A stretch of 64,000 nucleotides of DNA from Combretum micranthum (lineage: Eukaryota; Streptophyta; Magnoliopsida; Myrtales; Combretaceae). The notes below the pieces were generated by a model. That model was not told where the DNA came from. It saw nothing but the letters and a program-made list of their open reading frames with translations, and did no database searches. The position numbers and the translations under genes are program-made. Below are positions 47,923 to 60,040 of this stretch, piece after piece; the first letter of the stretch is position 1, and every line of letters begins with the position of its first letter. The stretch covers positions 62,001 to 126,000 of the forward strand of contig JAMXBD010002760.1 of NCBI GenBank assembly GCA_024138025.1. The letters run 5' to 3'.

Positions 47923-50900
47923 TGTCACGCCCCGAAAGTATCTTAGTAGTAGTAAACAAGCCACACTTGATTACCATTACTAGTTAACCATTAGAGAGTG
48001 ACATATTTTCAAACAACAGGATCTTTTAGTTGCTTTGATAAGAAAGGACAAATACATGTAAGACATAAATTAGTAAGTAACAGCAATAATGTATCACATA
48101 ATATCACAAACCAAGTAGTCTTCTCATAAATCCTCTAATACATAACTAATAAGTTATTACTATATTCTATTCTAAAATAGAAAATAACTTATCCCAAATT
48201 AAACTATAGGCATTCAGCTTCTAAACCCTTACTGGTGTAAACCCCGAATACTTCTATCATAAGATATGACCCTAAATTAGAAATTATGAAGTCGACTAGT
48301 AACCTTAAGAGTTAATTAGAAACCCTAGTTTAGATAGATACTCTAAATTTGATCGGTTTGGAAATCATAGACTTTATAAAAGGACTTCTTTGACCCAATT
48401 GTTTCCAAAAACAAGATTTAGTATTCTGAGTTAATAATTCAGGTTAGGATCAAGGGAAACTTCCAATCCTAAACCCGAATCTTTGTCAAACAGATAGAAT
48501 ATATAGGAAAACCTAAATATGAATATTAAGTGATTACCTTAGTATTCGATAGAGACCGGGAATTAAAACAAGGTATAGTAATGAATATATTTAGATTGGA
48601 ACCTAAAATATGAGAGTTTTAGTTAGTAATAAACTACTTTGATAAGATTTCATAGTGAGTATCCAAATTAATATATATATAACTAGTATAGCCTATATAT
48701 TAGTAGTAATATTACGTAAATGACTCAATAGGGTTTTAGTTAGAAAATTGTGATTCCAAGATAACGGTTAGGATTATAAATACCCAATAAAAACATAAAC
48801 TGATGTATAACTTGAGATCTAGACCTCAAATATAGAATTGAATCATACTAATATTCGAATTAGGGTTTCCTAAAGCCCTCGGAGCCTGAAACAAAAATTG
48901 ACCGAGAGGCTTTTCAAATTCAAATCGCGTGGGATGAATTTTTTCTTAGACAATTAGATACGTTTTATTAAAGTTTAAAATTGTATTTTTTGTTAAACTA
49001 AACACTTCATTGGATTCATTAAAAATCTTTGTATATGTTATGTACATATATAAGCTAAAATTATACCCTAATAGTGTATTAAACTACCCGAAAACTTAAC
49101 TAAATGACATCTAGCTTTTATATAATATATATATATACCATTTCGGCTTGCTGGAGACGATTTCATCCAAGATTGAAGGGCTGTAATTTCCTTGAGGGAT
49201 GTGAGCCGGATTTTCTCCAAATTATTTGCCAAAGGTCAATCCAAATCACCACAAAGCCAATAGAGAAGGGACAACTACCCTTGTATTAATGATAATCAAA
49301 CAAGGGAAGCAATGAATATCAAACAAGAGCAATTTGTATCAGCTATCACGGAGAAATGCGGCTGAAACTCACGTTCGTTATTATATATATAAATGAGCAA
49401 ACGAACTCGGACGGACAAACAAATGAAATCCAAACTCCTCCAAACTCTCCAGGACCCATTTACATATCATTAGGAGTAGAACCAACTTAGGAACATATTT
49501 TTAAACGCCCATAATCTTTGAGTTCGAAAATTCGAACAAAATCGGGAAAAACGCTCAAGAACACGCTTGAGGTAAGTCGATCTTATTCCGCGAGTGTTCT
49601 TTCAATTTTAAGGATGTATATGATTATAAACATCTTAGGAAGCTAACCAAGACCATAGGAAGCTTCGAATTCCACTAAGGACATACAACGAAGGTATTTT
49701 TCTTAAACCCTAGCCGACCTTAATGATTTGAGATCATGAGTAGCATGTTGTTTTTAGGTTATGATTCTTGGATATAAAGGTTTAGTAGGTCCTTAGGAGT
49801 CTTTTGAATCAAGAATCATGATGTTTTGACGTCGGGTTTTGTTGGAAATGGAAAATAACTCATCGGAGAAGAGATGATGAACAGTGCTTCCCGATGAGCC
49901 CAGGCTCGTTGTATGGGCGTACAACCCTCATCCAGAACGTTGTACGGGCGTACAACCCTTATACAGCGTTTTGTACGGGCGTACTAGCCCATATACCTCT
50001 CAACCAGAGCTTTGCACGGGCGTACTTAACCCCGTGTAGCCCTCTGTCACAGCTTTGTACGGGCGTACTCATGCCCGTGCAGCCCTCTGCCAAGCAACTT
50101 TGTACGGGCGTACGCAACCCCGTGCACGCCTCGGCCAGAAGAGAAGAAAAATGAATTTAAGTATACATAATTATATACTAATTAATTATTTAAATATTTA
50201 GAACGTTTACTAATTGTTTTCCTGCATTTAATTATTTTCTGAAATAGTAATAGTAATATTATAATATAATAATATTAAATCCAAAAATCATTTATTTATT
50301 TAAATTTAAAAATAAAATTCTTTTTTATGACTTTATTAAATAAGAGAGTGTTTAAATATTATTCATCTAAAAAGGAATTTTCTTTAGAAAAATAATTTCG
50401 AAAATAGTTAGAATAAAGTTAATAAAATTCTTTTATTAACAGATATGTTTTCTTAGTAAAATAAATATATGTATAAACTATGAGTTAGTAAATACTAAGT
50501 TTATACTACATATTTGTATATAAATAGATAACAATGGAAATTTAAATAATCCAAATTTATGAGTATAAGTATATATATACTCTATAAGAAAAATTTATTA
50601 AATAATTTAAAAGATAATGGAGAGTACAAGAATCTAGAAATTAGAGTTATTTCAAAAGAATTAGCTGAAAATAAAACAGAAACCCAACCGACCAATAGGA
50701 CACATAAATAGCTAATTTGTATAGTTTAAAATTTTAATAATTATATTATTATTTATCTCAATAGGTGATGATTCGGGTATTGGAGAGGACCTACCTGAAG
50801 ATTACTACGATTAAATAGGATGGGCAGGTGAGTGACTCAGTCTTATTACATTGGTTGTTCTTGTACTGGTAGTGAACCTTAAATAAAAAGATAATAAAAA

Positions 50901-51951
50901 TTGGTGATCTGTTTTGTGAAAGTGTGTATTGTATTCCTTTGATTGCAATGTCATTTTAAATTAAGTGATAACAAATTGCGTGTATCTTGATAATGTATGT
51001 AGTATCAAGTTGAGTGTCTGTATTGCTTGATAACCCCTAAATTGACTAAAAATTTCTGGTACCTTAATGTAAATAAATCATGCATTACATACTATGCATA
51101 ACAAGCATTGAGTAAGTGGTAGCCTACTACGTGTTAGTTCTCGGATCTCTGGTAAGGCTTGAATTATCTAGGCCAGAGGGCTAGTAGTTAATTGCAAGAT
51201 TACTTTTGTTCTGTTAGTACCATAAGAACTACATGGTAAACGAAGGACGCCGCTTATGGTATTACGTGAGAATAACTAACACTTAGTGGAGTTTCTAAAG
51301 CTAACAGGAAATAAATAATGAAACATGATAAGTATAAAGAGATAACTAAATTGAGATTGTTATTTCCTGAAGCTTAAATCTCTCCTGGGTAGGTGGACCA
51401 TAGATTGGATCCTTCAACCCGATGGGAGGGCGTAAATCTTCATCCTGTTTGGATTCCGGGTTATCCAAGCTTGTAATGTTCATTTGTGTGATTGCTGCAT
51501 TTCATATGATTGATTAATAACTTGTATGCTATGTGTAATAAGATCTGGTTATTCACTGAGCTCGTGTTTTAGCTCACACTCCCACAGTCCTTTCAGGTTC
51601 ACTCTGCGACCGTGGCTCATTACTAGCAGGAGCATGGTCCCGGTAAGAGAATAGGAGCCAGAAGTTTAAAGTTTAGTATAGAATTAGAGTATCTATGTCT
51701 GTAGTAGTTTTATGATGCATTTAATATGCATTAGAATCATCAGTTAAGGTTGTAAGGAATTCTGAAACATGTGATCTGTAATAGTTTGTAATAGTTGTTT
51801 ACTAATTTACATCTTATATATGTTTGTTTATTCCATCCAAGCAACTAAAAGATCCTGTTTTTAAAAATCATGTCATTCCTAGAAGGTAATCTAATAATGT
51901 TAATCGAGTGATCCTTGATTATTATTATTAGAATACCCTCGGGGCGTGACA
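47923..51951 (+). mobile_element. 4.03-kb Ty3/gypsy-type LTR with 13-bp inverted ends
   Basis: TGTCACGCCCCGA (47923-47935) is matched exactly by its reverse complement at 51939-51951. The CACTGAGCTC..AGCTCACACT and CCTTTCAGG region at 51553-51598 is typical of the late part of Tekay/Del-like LTRs, so it reads on the plus strand. A TATA-like run is at 49383-49396 and a donor-like GAGGTAAGTCG at 49568. ATGAACAGT at 49877 precedes a TGTACG array. The 5-bp flanks (ATCAT and ACTGG) do not match, so it is not a simple solo LTR insertion; a related LTR in inverted orientation begins at the next base. Confidence 0.68.
49910..50140. repeat. Six TGTACG..GGCGTAC motifs in a Ty3-type LTR
   Basis: Motif starts are 49910, 49941, 49972, 50013, 50056 and 50101 (steps 31, 31, 41, 43, 45). 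Between later units sit extra CCGTGCA half-sites. The core is the same as in the Athila-like LTR region at 3912 and 7987, although the host LTR is a different family. Confidence 0.9.
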
Positions 51952-54201
51952 ACTGGGGCTAAACTCTTTGAAGTAACTAGCTAGGGTCGAAGCATAAACC
52001 TGAAAGGACTGTTAGAGTGTAAGCGAAAACCACAAGCTCGGTGAATAACCAGAAATTATCACATATCAAATAAGTTCATTAATAATCATATGCTTGATTG
52101 TTGCATTTCATATGATTATTAATGAACTAAGGCACATCCATTTTATTTATGCAAATTGTGCAATGCACGCCCATTTTATTTATGGAACCAATAGTTATTA
52201 ATCAGGTTTAAAGTGACCAACCAATTCTCAGACAAGCAGCATGCTATATAGGCAATCAGTACAATACACCATTGTCATTGTTAATAAGGTAGCTTAGCAA
52301 TCAATAGATCATTAATCATATAATTTCTCATAACCCATGCAGCAAAATCCGATTATTATATTTTATTTAGATACAACTAAGCTACAAGCATAAACAATAT
52401 AATAAGACTGAGTTACTCACCTGCTCATACTGGCTAGTTGTAGTAATTAACAAGAAAACCCTCACCAATATCAAGATCACTTATTGAGATGATATATTTA
52501 TCAATATCATACAAACTATATAATTAAATTCCTATGAGGGTCTTAAGTGTCCTATATTAATATTGGGTTTTCTTTCTTTTACTATATTGGTCCTTTAATG
52601 GTCCCATGATAATAAATTATTATTTAACATTTATTTTCATTTTGCTTGTCTTGATCTTGTTGGGTATTCATATATATCTATCAGGTATTAAAAAAATTCT
52701 TATTTAGTAGGCTTATATTGTTATAATTTTTATTATTGCTATTTTTATATTGTTCCTCATCTGACCCATTATAGTACTCGTACTTATTTACTATTGTTTA
52801 GTGTCTCTTTTCATATACTTCGTATAATTTTCTTGTTATGTATAGGTATCATATTATTAAAAAATTTAGCTTATTTAAATTGCCATTGTTATGTACATAT
52901 CTACTATAGATTAATATCCTATAATTATCATCATTAATTTTTATTTGTGTAGTATTCTAATATTGTTAATAATTATATTTTCTAATGGTCTTGGAAATAA
53001 TAAATTTAATAAATATTACGCTTACTAATCTTTAAATTACTTGAATATGTTTATTTGCTAAATTCTATTTTATTCTTTTTATTACTTGTAATGTAATATA
53101 ATATATTATTGCTTTTTATTTTGGACAAAACAGACTTCATCAAGGATTTCAAAATGTACGCCGACCTTAAACGCCGCCGGCTTTGAATTCCAGAGGCCAG
53201 CGTTAGAGGAAATTTACGTAGCCTCTATTCAAGGCTATGCCGCTTTTATGCTGCCGGCCTATCCTTAGACGCCGCCAGTGTTGGGGATATAAGCTACCAG
53301 CATACAGATGGTGTTACTGTTCATCGTCTTCTCTAATTTTTCTTCGTTTATTTCTTATTTTTCTCGATCCATATGTATGTTAAGACTATTTTAAAACATT
53401 GTTAAAGTGTTCCTAAGGGTTTATACATGTTATATATACACATATAACAATATATTATGTCCTAGCATGTCCATAATCTTAGTTTGTAAGAAGAAAGTGG
53501 CAACTAGGGTTTTTGCAAGTTTTACCTTTTTTATCCGAATTTGGATGTTCTAAACTCCACTCCAAAGCTTGTTTTGGACCAATGACAGCAAGAAACATTG
53601 TTTAGAACAATGTTTAACACTTAAACTAGCTAAAAATGAATTCGACCTTACCTTAAACTCTTGTTTCCAAGCTTGATTTGATGCTTGTTTTTTGTTATTG
53701 TTTGAGTGTGGTTTGTGTGAGTTTTAGGGAAGAAAATAAGCACGAATTTGGAGTGTATTTGAGGGTTGTTTTATGTGTTTTAATGTCTTGTTCGTTAGTT
53801 CATTAATGAGCTTAGTAGATACATATATAGATGGTGAAGAGATATAGCTCATAAAACCAACTTCTCCACCGAAAATCACTGTATTTGGAAATGAATTTAC
53901 TGCATTAATGAAGTTGTAAACTTGGTTGAGTTTGATTGGCGTGTGGGTGTGTTTTATTGACCAATTTAGACAATTTTGTAGACAAGTAAAGGAAGAAATC
54001 GGCTGTGCATTTCTCAAGAACATTTCAGCCGTATATTCCATGCAATTTGCTCTATATGTGTATAAGTTTTGTACCAAATTTGAAGAAATATTATTATAAT
54101 AATATTTTGTTAATCATTATCTAGATTTTAGGGTAGTCTATTAAGCTAATCAGGTACTAATATGACAATTATTCAAGAGTTTTATCTCTAAAAATTTATA
54201 T
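51952..54201 (-). mobile_element. Related Ty3-type LTR fragment, inverted
   Basis: 51993-52070 is the inverted form of 51535-51602; 52405-52490 is the inverted form of about 50755-50850; GATGAACAGT is at 53316-53325 on the minus strand; and the minus strand near 53660 has AAGGTAAGGTCGA like the donor-like segment at 49568. It therefore covers most of an LTR in reverse order, truncated at both ends. An open minus frame at 53724-54077 has no motif and is probably chance. Confidence 0.6.
53160..53315. repeat. GCCGCC-type array replacing the TGTACG array
   Basis: ACGCCGCC, GCCGGC, GCCAGCG and TGCCGC words occur over 155 bp, next to GATGAACAGT (minus strand). The position matches the TGTACG array of the LTR at 47923-51951, but the motif is different. 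Confidence 0.65.
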
Positions 54202-55997
54202 TGAGTTTTTTTTGGTCCCAAAAATAAAACCAAGAAAGGGGTGAATTGGTTATTCAATAAAAATTTACTTTTCAAAATTTAAAAACAAATTTCACACCAC
54301 TTAGTTATGCAATTAAAATGGCTTTAAAACTTTCTTGAAACAATAAACTAAACAAATAAAATCTTTGGACAAAATTTCGAATCAAGACAGCTTCCTCAAG
54401 TCCACGAAAAATCAAACAATACTGTCAAACATATACTCCCAGTTTTACTTTCCGAGCAACTCTCTGATTAATAAAATATGTTTTAGTTACTCTCTGATCA
54501 ACTTTCTAAGCATATAATACAGTTATGGAAAATAAATGAAATTGCACGAATTAAAGAGAGATAAGGGAGTAGAGAGTGCAAAGTCGATTTATAGAGGTTT
54601 TGCCTTGAGCATCAATTATCTCTTCCAGCTCCAAGCCGGGGTCCGGTATTCCACATCGGTTGTGTTTCACTATTCAATCAACAATTAAATTTACAAGATG
54701 TCTTTGCTAATTCTCTTTGGCTACAATGCACTCAGCTTGGTTCTCCTAATCAATCAATCTACTGAGCCTACTTGTAACTCTCAATCTCACACTAATTGTG
54801 TAAAATCAAATCAAAGGAAAAAGAATAAGCATCCTCAAAATTTTGATCAAAGGAACAATTGAAATTGACAGTGATTTGCGCAAGTAAAAAAATGTTTTGT
54901 TCTCTATTTGCTAAATCTTTTTCTCGTGAATATTATTGATGCTTTCTGTCTTTCACGTGTATGATTTATTCTTGTTCTTTCCAACAGCTAGAAAATGAAT
55001 TGGAGAAACTTTGTTCAAGATTTTGTACGTGATATCAGCTTTTCTTTATCTTCAATATCTACAATATTTGAATAACTTGATATCTAGTTGTTGTTATCTC
55101 GAAATTTTGCTCAATGGATAAGCTTGAATACCCAACAACTTGTATAATAATCTTGAACTTGTATTTTGAATTTGATTTCACCCGTTGTTGACAGATTCTA
55201 ATTTCTCGTACTATTCACGCAAAATTTGGATCGTATCTTCCAGTCCTTCAAAGTTCTTGAATAGACAATCATTCTTTAGACAATTTCCTTGTAAATATGG
55301 TTCGTGTCTAAATTTTGTAAGTACTTCATATTATGCACACTAACTTTCTCTTCAAATATAATTTGCTGTGTGTTTTCAAATGGAATGCCAACCTCATTAG
55401 CTCTCTTATAAGTATCACTTGTAATAACACTTCATGATGAAAAATCAGATCCCTTCCTAATAAATAGTGTTCGCATTTTCTCTAACCTTGCCTTAGTAGA
55501 AGAATCAGATAACTCCTTTGCAACTCCAAAGTGTGAATCAACATCTCGGATTATGCTGTCATAGTTTTCCCAAAAATTGATTTTTAATTCAACAAAAATT
55601 GAATCCCCATGGATATTGAACCAACTTTGTGGAATACATTGAGTATATTACCAAAATATACCGAACGTTAAAGTTAGGTCTTCAAAATATTGAATCCATA
55701 AAGAAAAATCAAATCTGGAGCTGAAGTTCGTTTATCGCAACTTTTTAGTTTGCTCTCTGATGTTCCTTCTGACTGTTTAAAGAATCTTGTAAACCATCGA
55801 AGTACCTTCTGATTGTCCTTCTGATATACCATTTATTCTTAAAAATACTTTTCAACTTTCTGATATATGTTATGAGTTGAGTCTCATTTTCATAAACCAA
55901 CTCTTACATATTTAATCACTACACACTTAACAATTATGTAAGTAAATATTTAATCCTTTTTGTTATCATCAAAATCATTATTTAAGAGAAATCAACA
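54202..55997 (-). mobile_element. copia-type LTR, about 1.8 kb
   Basis: Its minus-strand start TGTTGATTTCTC and TGATTTTGATGATAACA are common at the beginning of plant copia LTRs. At the other end, CAATTCACCCCTTTCTTGG lies about 30 bp inside TG..CA, as in the smaller LTR at 22592-23513. A minus-strand TATA box (54586-54593) is followed by a CTCTCTACTCCC leader. No target duplication is seen, so it may be truncated or rearranged. Confidence 0.6.
54586..54593 (-). promoter_or_regulatory. TATA box of the copia LTR
   Basis: TATAAATC on the minus strand is followed by a pyrimidine-rich leader. Confidence 0.45.
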
Positions 55998-56410
55998 GTT
56001 TTTTTTTTTTTTGATTCCCTAGATTGTTTTTGAGTTGAATTTTAGGTTTAAAGTTTACAACTGAGTATTTTTAGGTTTTATCTCATTCGATTAGGGTTTC
56101 CTAAGCTTAATAGGTCAATTTTCGTTTTAGGCTCCAATAGCTTAAGAATACTCTAACTAGAACAGTGATGTGATCCAGATATTTATTTGAAGTCTAAATT
56201 ATTAGGTATTGATCTGTCTATGTTTTTATTGGGTATTTATAATCCTAATGATTCATCCCTAATTTATCGTTTTCTATCTATAAGCGTTATTGAATGTTTA
56301 CATTCTAATAAATTTGAAATCTTATTTAAATTATTTATATACCTTGAGTTTTCGATACCTATTATGAAATCTTATTAGTAGTGTTTATTACTATGTAGAA
56401 AGCTTTATTT

Positions 56411-56678
56411 TAGGGTTTAAAATTACACACAGGTTAACTATTACTTGTAGTTCTATTCTAATTTCTAGAATCTTGTTGAGCTCAATATTATTTATCTATT
56501 TTTCTATTTTTTTTTTATTTTTCTATCTGTTTCCACTTGTATGTTAGGGTTTAGAATTACACACAGGTTCACTACTACTTGTAGTTCTATTCTAATTTCT
56601 AGAATCTTGTCGAGCTCAATATTATTCATCTATTTTTCTATTTTTTTTTTATTTTTCTATCTGTTTCCACTTGTATGA
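56411..56678. repeat. 134-bp tandem duplication
   Basis: Two units start at 56411 and 56545 (TAGGGTTTARAATTACACA) and end in a CTGTTTCCACTTGTATG segment. They differ at few sites. Confidence 0.88.
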
Positions 56679-57018
56679 AGAATTTTAGGCTTTACAATCA
56701 TGGCTACGAAGATCGCTTCGTTAAGATACGGACAGTTCCCCATCATTTGTCAAAGTATTTCTTTTCTCTTTATTTATAAATCTTTTATTATAAAGACACC
56801 ATCATCATATTGTTCAATTTCAACATACTCATTTCCAACAGGTATACATTTGAAACAACATGCTCTACATATTATTCATGATTTAGTCCAATACATTGAT
56901 CTAAGTCAATTCTAATTAAATTCATATTATCTAAATTCTTAGTCAAGTTGATTAAACTTAATCATTTAATCCATTTACAACCTAGCTAATTTGATATTAC
57001 GCACAAATTAACTTGGAT

Positions 57019-57125
57019 GGGTTATTCGCCACAATCTAGAGATTGATAAGAACGGGTTATTTGCCACGATCACAAGGATCGATAAGAATGGGATCTCACC
57101 ACAATCACTCAATGGATTGATAAGA
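57019..57125. repeat. Three palindromic units with covarying arms
   Basis: Units begin GGGTTATTCGCC (57019), GGGTTATTTGCC (57054) and GGGATCTCACC (57090), 35-36 bp apart. Each is followed by a different inverted repeat: CAATCT/AGATTG, CGATC/GATCG and CAATC/GATTG. The arm pairs change together. Confidence 0.7.
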
Positions 57126-57384
57126 GAAAATGAGAAAAACTCTTAAACAAGTTTGTTGAATATCAAAAAATTGATGAGTCTCTCAATACCAAGGGGTTTA
57201 TTATAGTTCCCCAAAAGACCTAATTAATGACAAAAGGATTAATTACTAAATATGATAATAAGATTAATAGATATGACAAAGGGACTTTTTATATCTAATT
57301 ATCTTAATATGAAAGGAATCTAATGATATTAAAGAGTAATAATTTAAAATAATAAAGACTCATTAAAGCCTAATTTATGGAGAC

Positions 57385-57600
57385 AAGCGGCCAGGTACGC
57401 CACCGGCCTAGGGTTTCATGCCGTCGGTGTTGAAGATAAACATCGCCAGTCTTGAGCGGTGTAGAGGCTCATCCGAGGCTTCTACGCTTCTCTCTACGCC
57501 TGTGATCTCGTGAGCTTCATATATGTAAGCCGTCTATTTAAACTGCCAGTGTTGGGATATTTTTTATCCTCTAATTTCATTTGTTTCATGTTTCCATCGA
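57385..57600 (-). repeat. GCCGCCRGT-type array, LTR remnant
   Basis: GCGGCCAGG, GCCGTCGGTGTTG, CGCCAGTCTTG and CTGCCAGTGTTGGG words are followed by TATCCTCTAATTTC. This order resembles the inverted LTR at 53270-53340 (CGCCAGTGTTGGGG, then TCTCTAATTTTTC), so it is likely a piece of the same LTR class. Confidence 0.5.
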
Positions 57601-57762
57601 ATCAACAAGCTTTAGTCTTTTAGTATAGTTCAGGTATTCGACTCTGGAACCAGGCTAGACTAAATTCATTTTATACTCTAACTTATGTGACTAATCCAAT
57701 TAATTATTAATCTATAAATCCACTTAACTCATTCTTAATTGTATAAATTAACTAACACAACA

Positions 57763-57832
<70 letters not shown>
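57763..57832. repeat. (ATT)n microsatellite, about 23 units
   Basis: An uninterrupted ATT/TTA run of about 70 bp. Confidence 0.95.
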
Positions 57833-57834
<2 letters not shown>

Positions 57835-57858
57835 ATAGGGCAAAGGACTAGTCATGGC

Positions 57859-58298
57859 TAAGGGTGTAAATAAACTAAGCCGGTTCACAAACTACTTTGG
57901 CTTAGCTCAATATTTACTCAAGTTCGATTCGAAAATAGTCGAGTCAAGCTCTAGCTCGAGCTACTTGAGTAGTTTATTAAGCCAAGCTCAAGCTTTGAAT
58001 ATTTAGCTCAATTAGCTCACGAGCCTAATCAAGCTTCATTTAACTCGAGTTGAGTATATATGTTAATCAAATTCAATCGAGTATAGGTATTAAAATTAAT
58101 TAAATTAAAATTAAAATTATTATTTTAATAAACTAAGCCTAAGTGAGATTAACCAAGTTGAGCTCAAATTTATATAATGTTATTCTGAGTTGAACCAGAG
58201 CTTAAAATTTTAAGTTCGGTCGAGCTCGAGCCTTAAAATTTCAAGTCGAGCTCGAGTCCAGCACTGTACCGTCTCAACTCGACTCGTTTGTAGCCCTA
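57859..58298. mobile_element. 440-bp non-autonomous hAT-like element
   Basis: It is flanked by GTCATGGC at 57851-57858 and 58299-58306 (8-bp duplication, the hAT size). The ends read TAAGGGTGTAAA on the left and TAGGGCTACAAA on the right (reverse complement). The inside is rich in GAGCTCGAG/AGCTC palindromes, as in a widespread class of plant hAT-derived small elements. No transposase. It interrupts the first unit of the array that continues to 58630. Confidence 0.85.
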
Positions 58299-58630
58299 GT
58301 CATGGCTATAATTGGGGTCGTGATTCCAATCCTACCCTTTATCATGCCATGATTGAGGAACAACAACTGATCCGAGGTGATCACTGGTTGAATCACTCCC
58401 ATGATTGTAAAAAATGTAAACATTTAAGGCCACTAAAGGATCAATCACGCCCGTGACTTTAAGATTTTGAAATTTAAAAACAACCTGAGGCTACCAAGGG
58501 TTATATCATGCTCATAATTAATCAAAATTTTTCAAAAAAAAAAAAGCCATTATGTGCCAAATCACTCCTATGATTGCTTAAAATTGTCAAATCTGAGCCT
58601 ACCAAGGGCTTTTATCATGTCATGATTGGC
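58299..58630. repeat. Array of ATCAYG/CRTGAT palindromes
   Basis: Unit starts are 58299 (degenerate), 58341, 58392, 58444, 58505, 58561 and 58614 (steps 42, 51, 52, 61, 56, 53). Some units are perfect (ATCATG-C-CATGAT, ATCATG-T-CATGAT); another is TCACG-CC-CGTGA, where both arms changed. Spacers differ. Confidence 0.85.
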
Positions 58631-59512
58631 TCCTTATCAATTGTCACGAATTCCCCTGTTTTTTTTTCAAAATTTAACTCCTTAAACACCTTATACTTCA
58701 TATCTAACATTGTATAAGCAACGTACCAAACCATATCAAGTTTAAACAACATTCCTAAACATATTTCTACTTCACATATCATCTAATCATGTTATCAAAC
58801 ATCTAACCTATACATGTATATATACTAACCTAGGTTTTGATATTCATGTTCATATATTGCAAGTTTACAAGTTTTATCTTCATCCCTACTTATATCCAGC
58901 TTTAGTTCATTATAAACATATAGAAACAACAAATCAAATAAAGAAAACAATTGTACTTATCTTATCTTTTTAGCAAGCACATGCAATTGATCTTTTCTCC
59001 TACTTTTTCTTCTTAGTCGTTGAAGCTTGTACTTGCATGATTTCCATCTTCTATCTTCTTTTTTAACTTTAATTTCTCCTAAGAACTCCTTGAAGTTGAG
59101 ATTTGAAGAGAAAGAAATGAGAAAAGAAGAAGAAGAAGAAAAGAAAGAAGAAAAACAACCAAAGAAAAGGAAAGGAAAAGGAAGACAAGAAATGAGGGCA
59201 GAAAAATCAAAGGAAAAAGTGATAAGGACTAAGATATATTTTAGGGTAAAATTATTAGGTTTAAACCTTTCAAATGATTAATTTGAATATCAAAAGTAAT
59301 TAGAAAGTCCTTTAAGAATCGATATGATAGAAATGGATAACTTGGAATAGGGATTTTGTGTAGGAGTTTAATCTGTAAGAAATTGATATTTAGTTTAAGT
59401 TTAAATTTAAGAACTGATATTTTTAAATAAGTAGATGAACTCAAAACTTACTAAGTTTAAAGAAATGAAAGTTAAGACAAAGTTTAAGGGCTTAAGAATC
59501 TACTAAACATTT
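58631..59512. other. Intergenic or LTR-flank sequence
   Basis: No gene is recognised. The purine-rich block 59100-59225 gives an 84-codon Lys/Glu-rich frame that reflects base composition. The stretch may be part of the LTR that holds the preceding array. Confidence 0.45.
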
Positions 59513-59837
59513 TGATGCGAACCCTGGGTAAAGGAACTTAAAACCCAATGATCACAGTTGGAAGAGAACCTAAGGATCGTCTTGAAACGAGTGAAAGGAG
59601 CTTGACCCTAACCAAATCCGTCAATTGGAACCGTAGTTATCAAGTTAATGTGAAAGGAACTTGATCCCAACCAAACCATCGGTTGGAACCAAAGTTATCA
59701 GGTTAATCTCCCCAAGCTTTTAGATTGACAAAAGCAAATTTAATTCTTTCACAAGAACTAAGAGAAAGTTCCCACAATGGAAGAAACTCTCAAGAAATAT
59801 ATTCATTCATGTATATTGAAAAAGTTCCATACAATAG

Positions 59838-59850
59838 GTATATATATACT
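59838..59850 (-). promoter_or_regulatory. TATA region of the 3' LTR
   Basis: AGTATATATATACC on the minus strand matches in place the TATATAAA at 62829-62836 of the other LTR. Confidence 0.45.
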
Positions 59851-59941
59851 AATTTAATTAGCCTCAAAGTTAAGCAACAAAACAAGGAAAACATATAAAA
59901 TCCGAAATAAACAACTCGAAGCCTAACAATCAAGGCCGATA

Positions 59942-60040
59942 GTGTAAAGCCTCCCAAGGCTGGCAACTTACAATCATGGCTAGTAGTGTAAAGCCTCCTA
60001 AGGCTGGCAGCTGACATTCATGGTCGGTAACGTAAAGCTT
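59942..60040. repeat. 44-bp-pitch GC-rich units in the LTR
   Basis: GTAAAG cores start at 59944, 59988 and 60032, each followed or preceded by AAGGCTGGC or ATGGTCGG words. The other LTR has the same units at 62934, 62978 and 63022. Confidence 0.8.

Larger units (their letters stand above)
55998..57384. other. AT-rich intergenic sequence with local repeats
   Basis: No gene is recognised. It includes the 134-bp duplication at 56411 and the palindrome units at 57019. Short open frames at 56187 and 56700 have no motif. Confidence 0.5.

Noticed and set aside
47923..51951. Simple solo LTR
   Set aside because: The 13-bp inverted ends are perfect but the 5-bp flanks ATCAT and ACTGG differ, and an inverted relative abuts the right end.
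53724..54077. 117-codon minus-strand frame
   Set aside because: It lies in the upstream part of an inverted LTR fragment; no motif, and the related LTR has no matching frame.
59027..59281. Lys/Glu-rich 84-codon frame
   Set aside because: It comes from a purine-rich low-complexity block.
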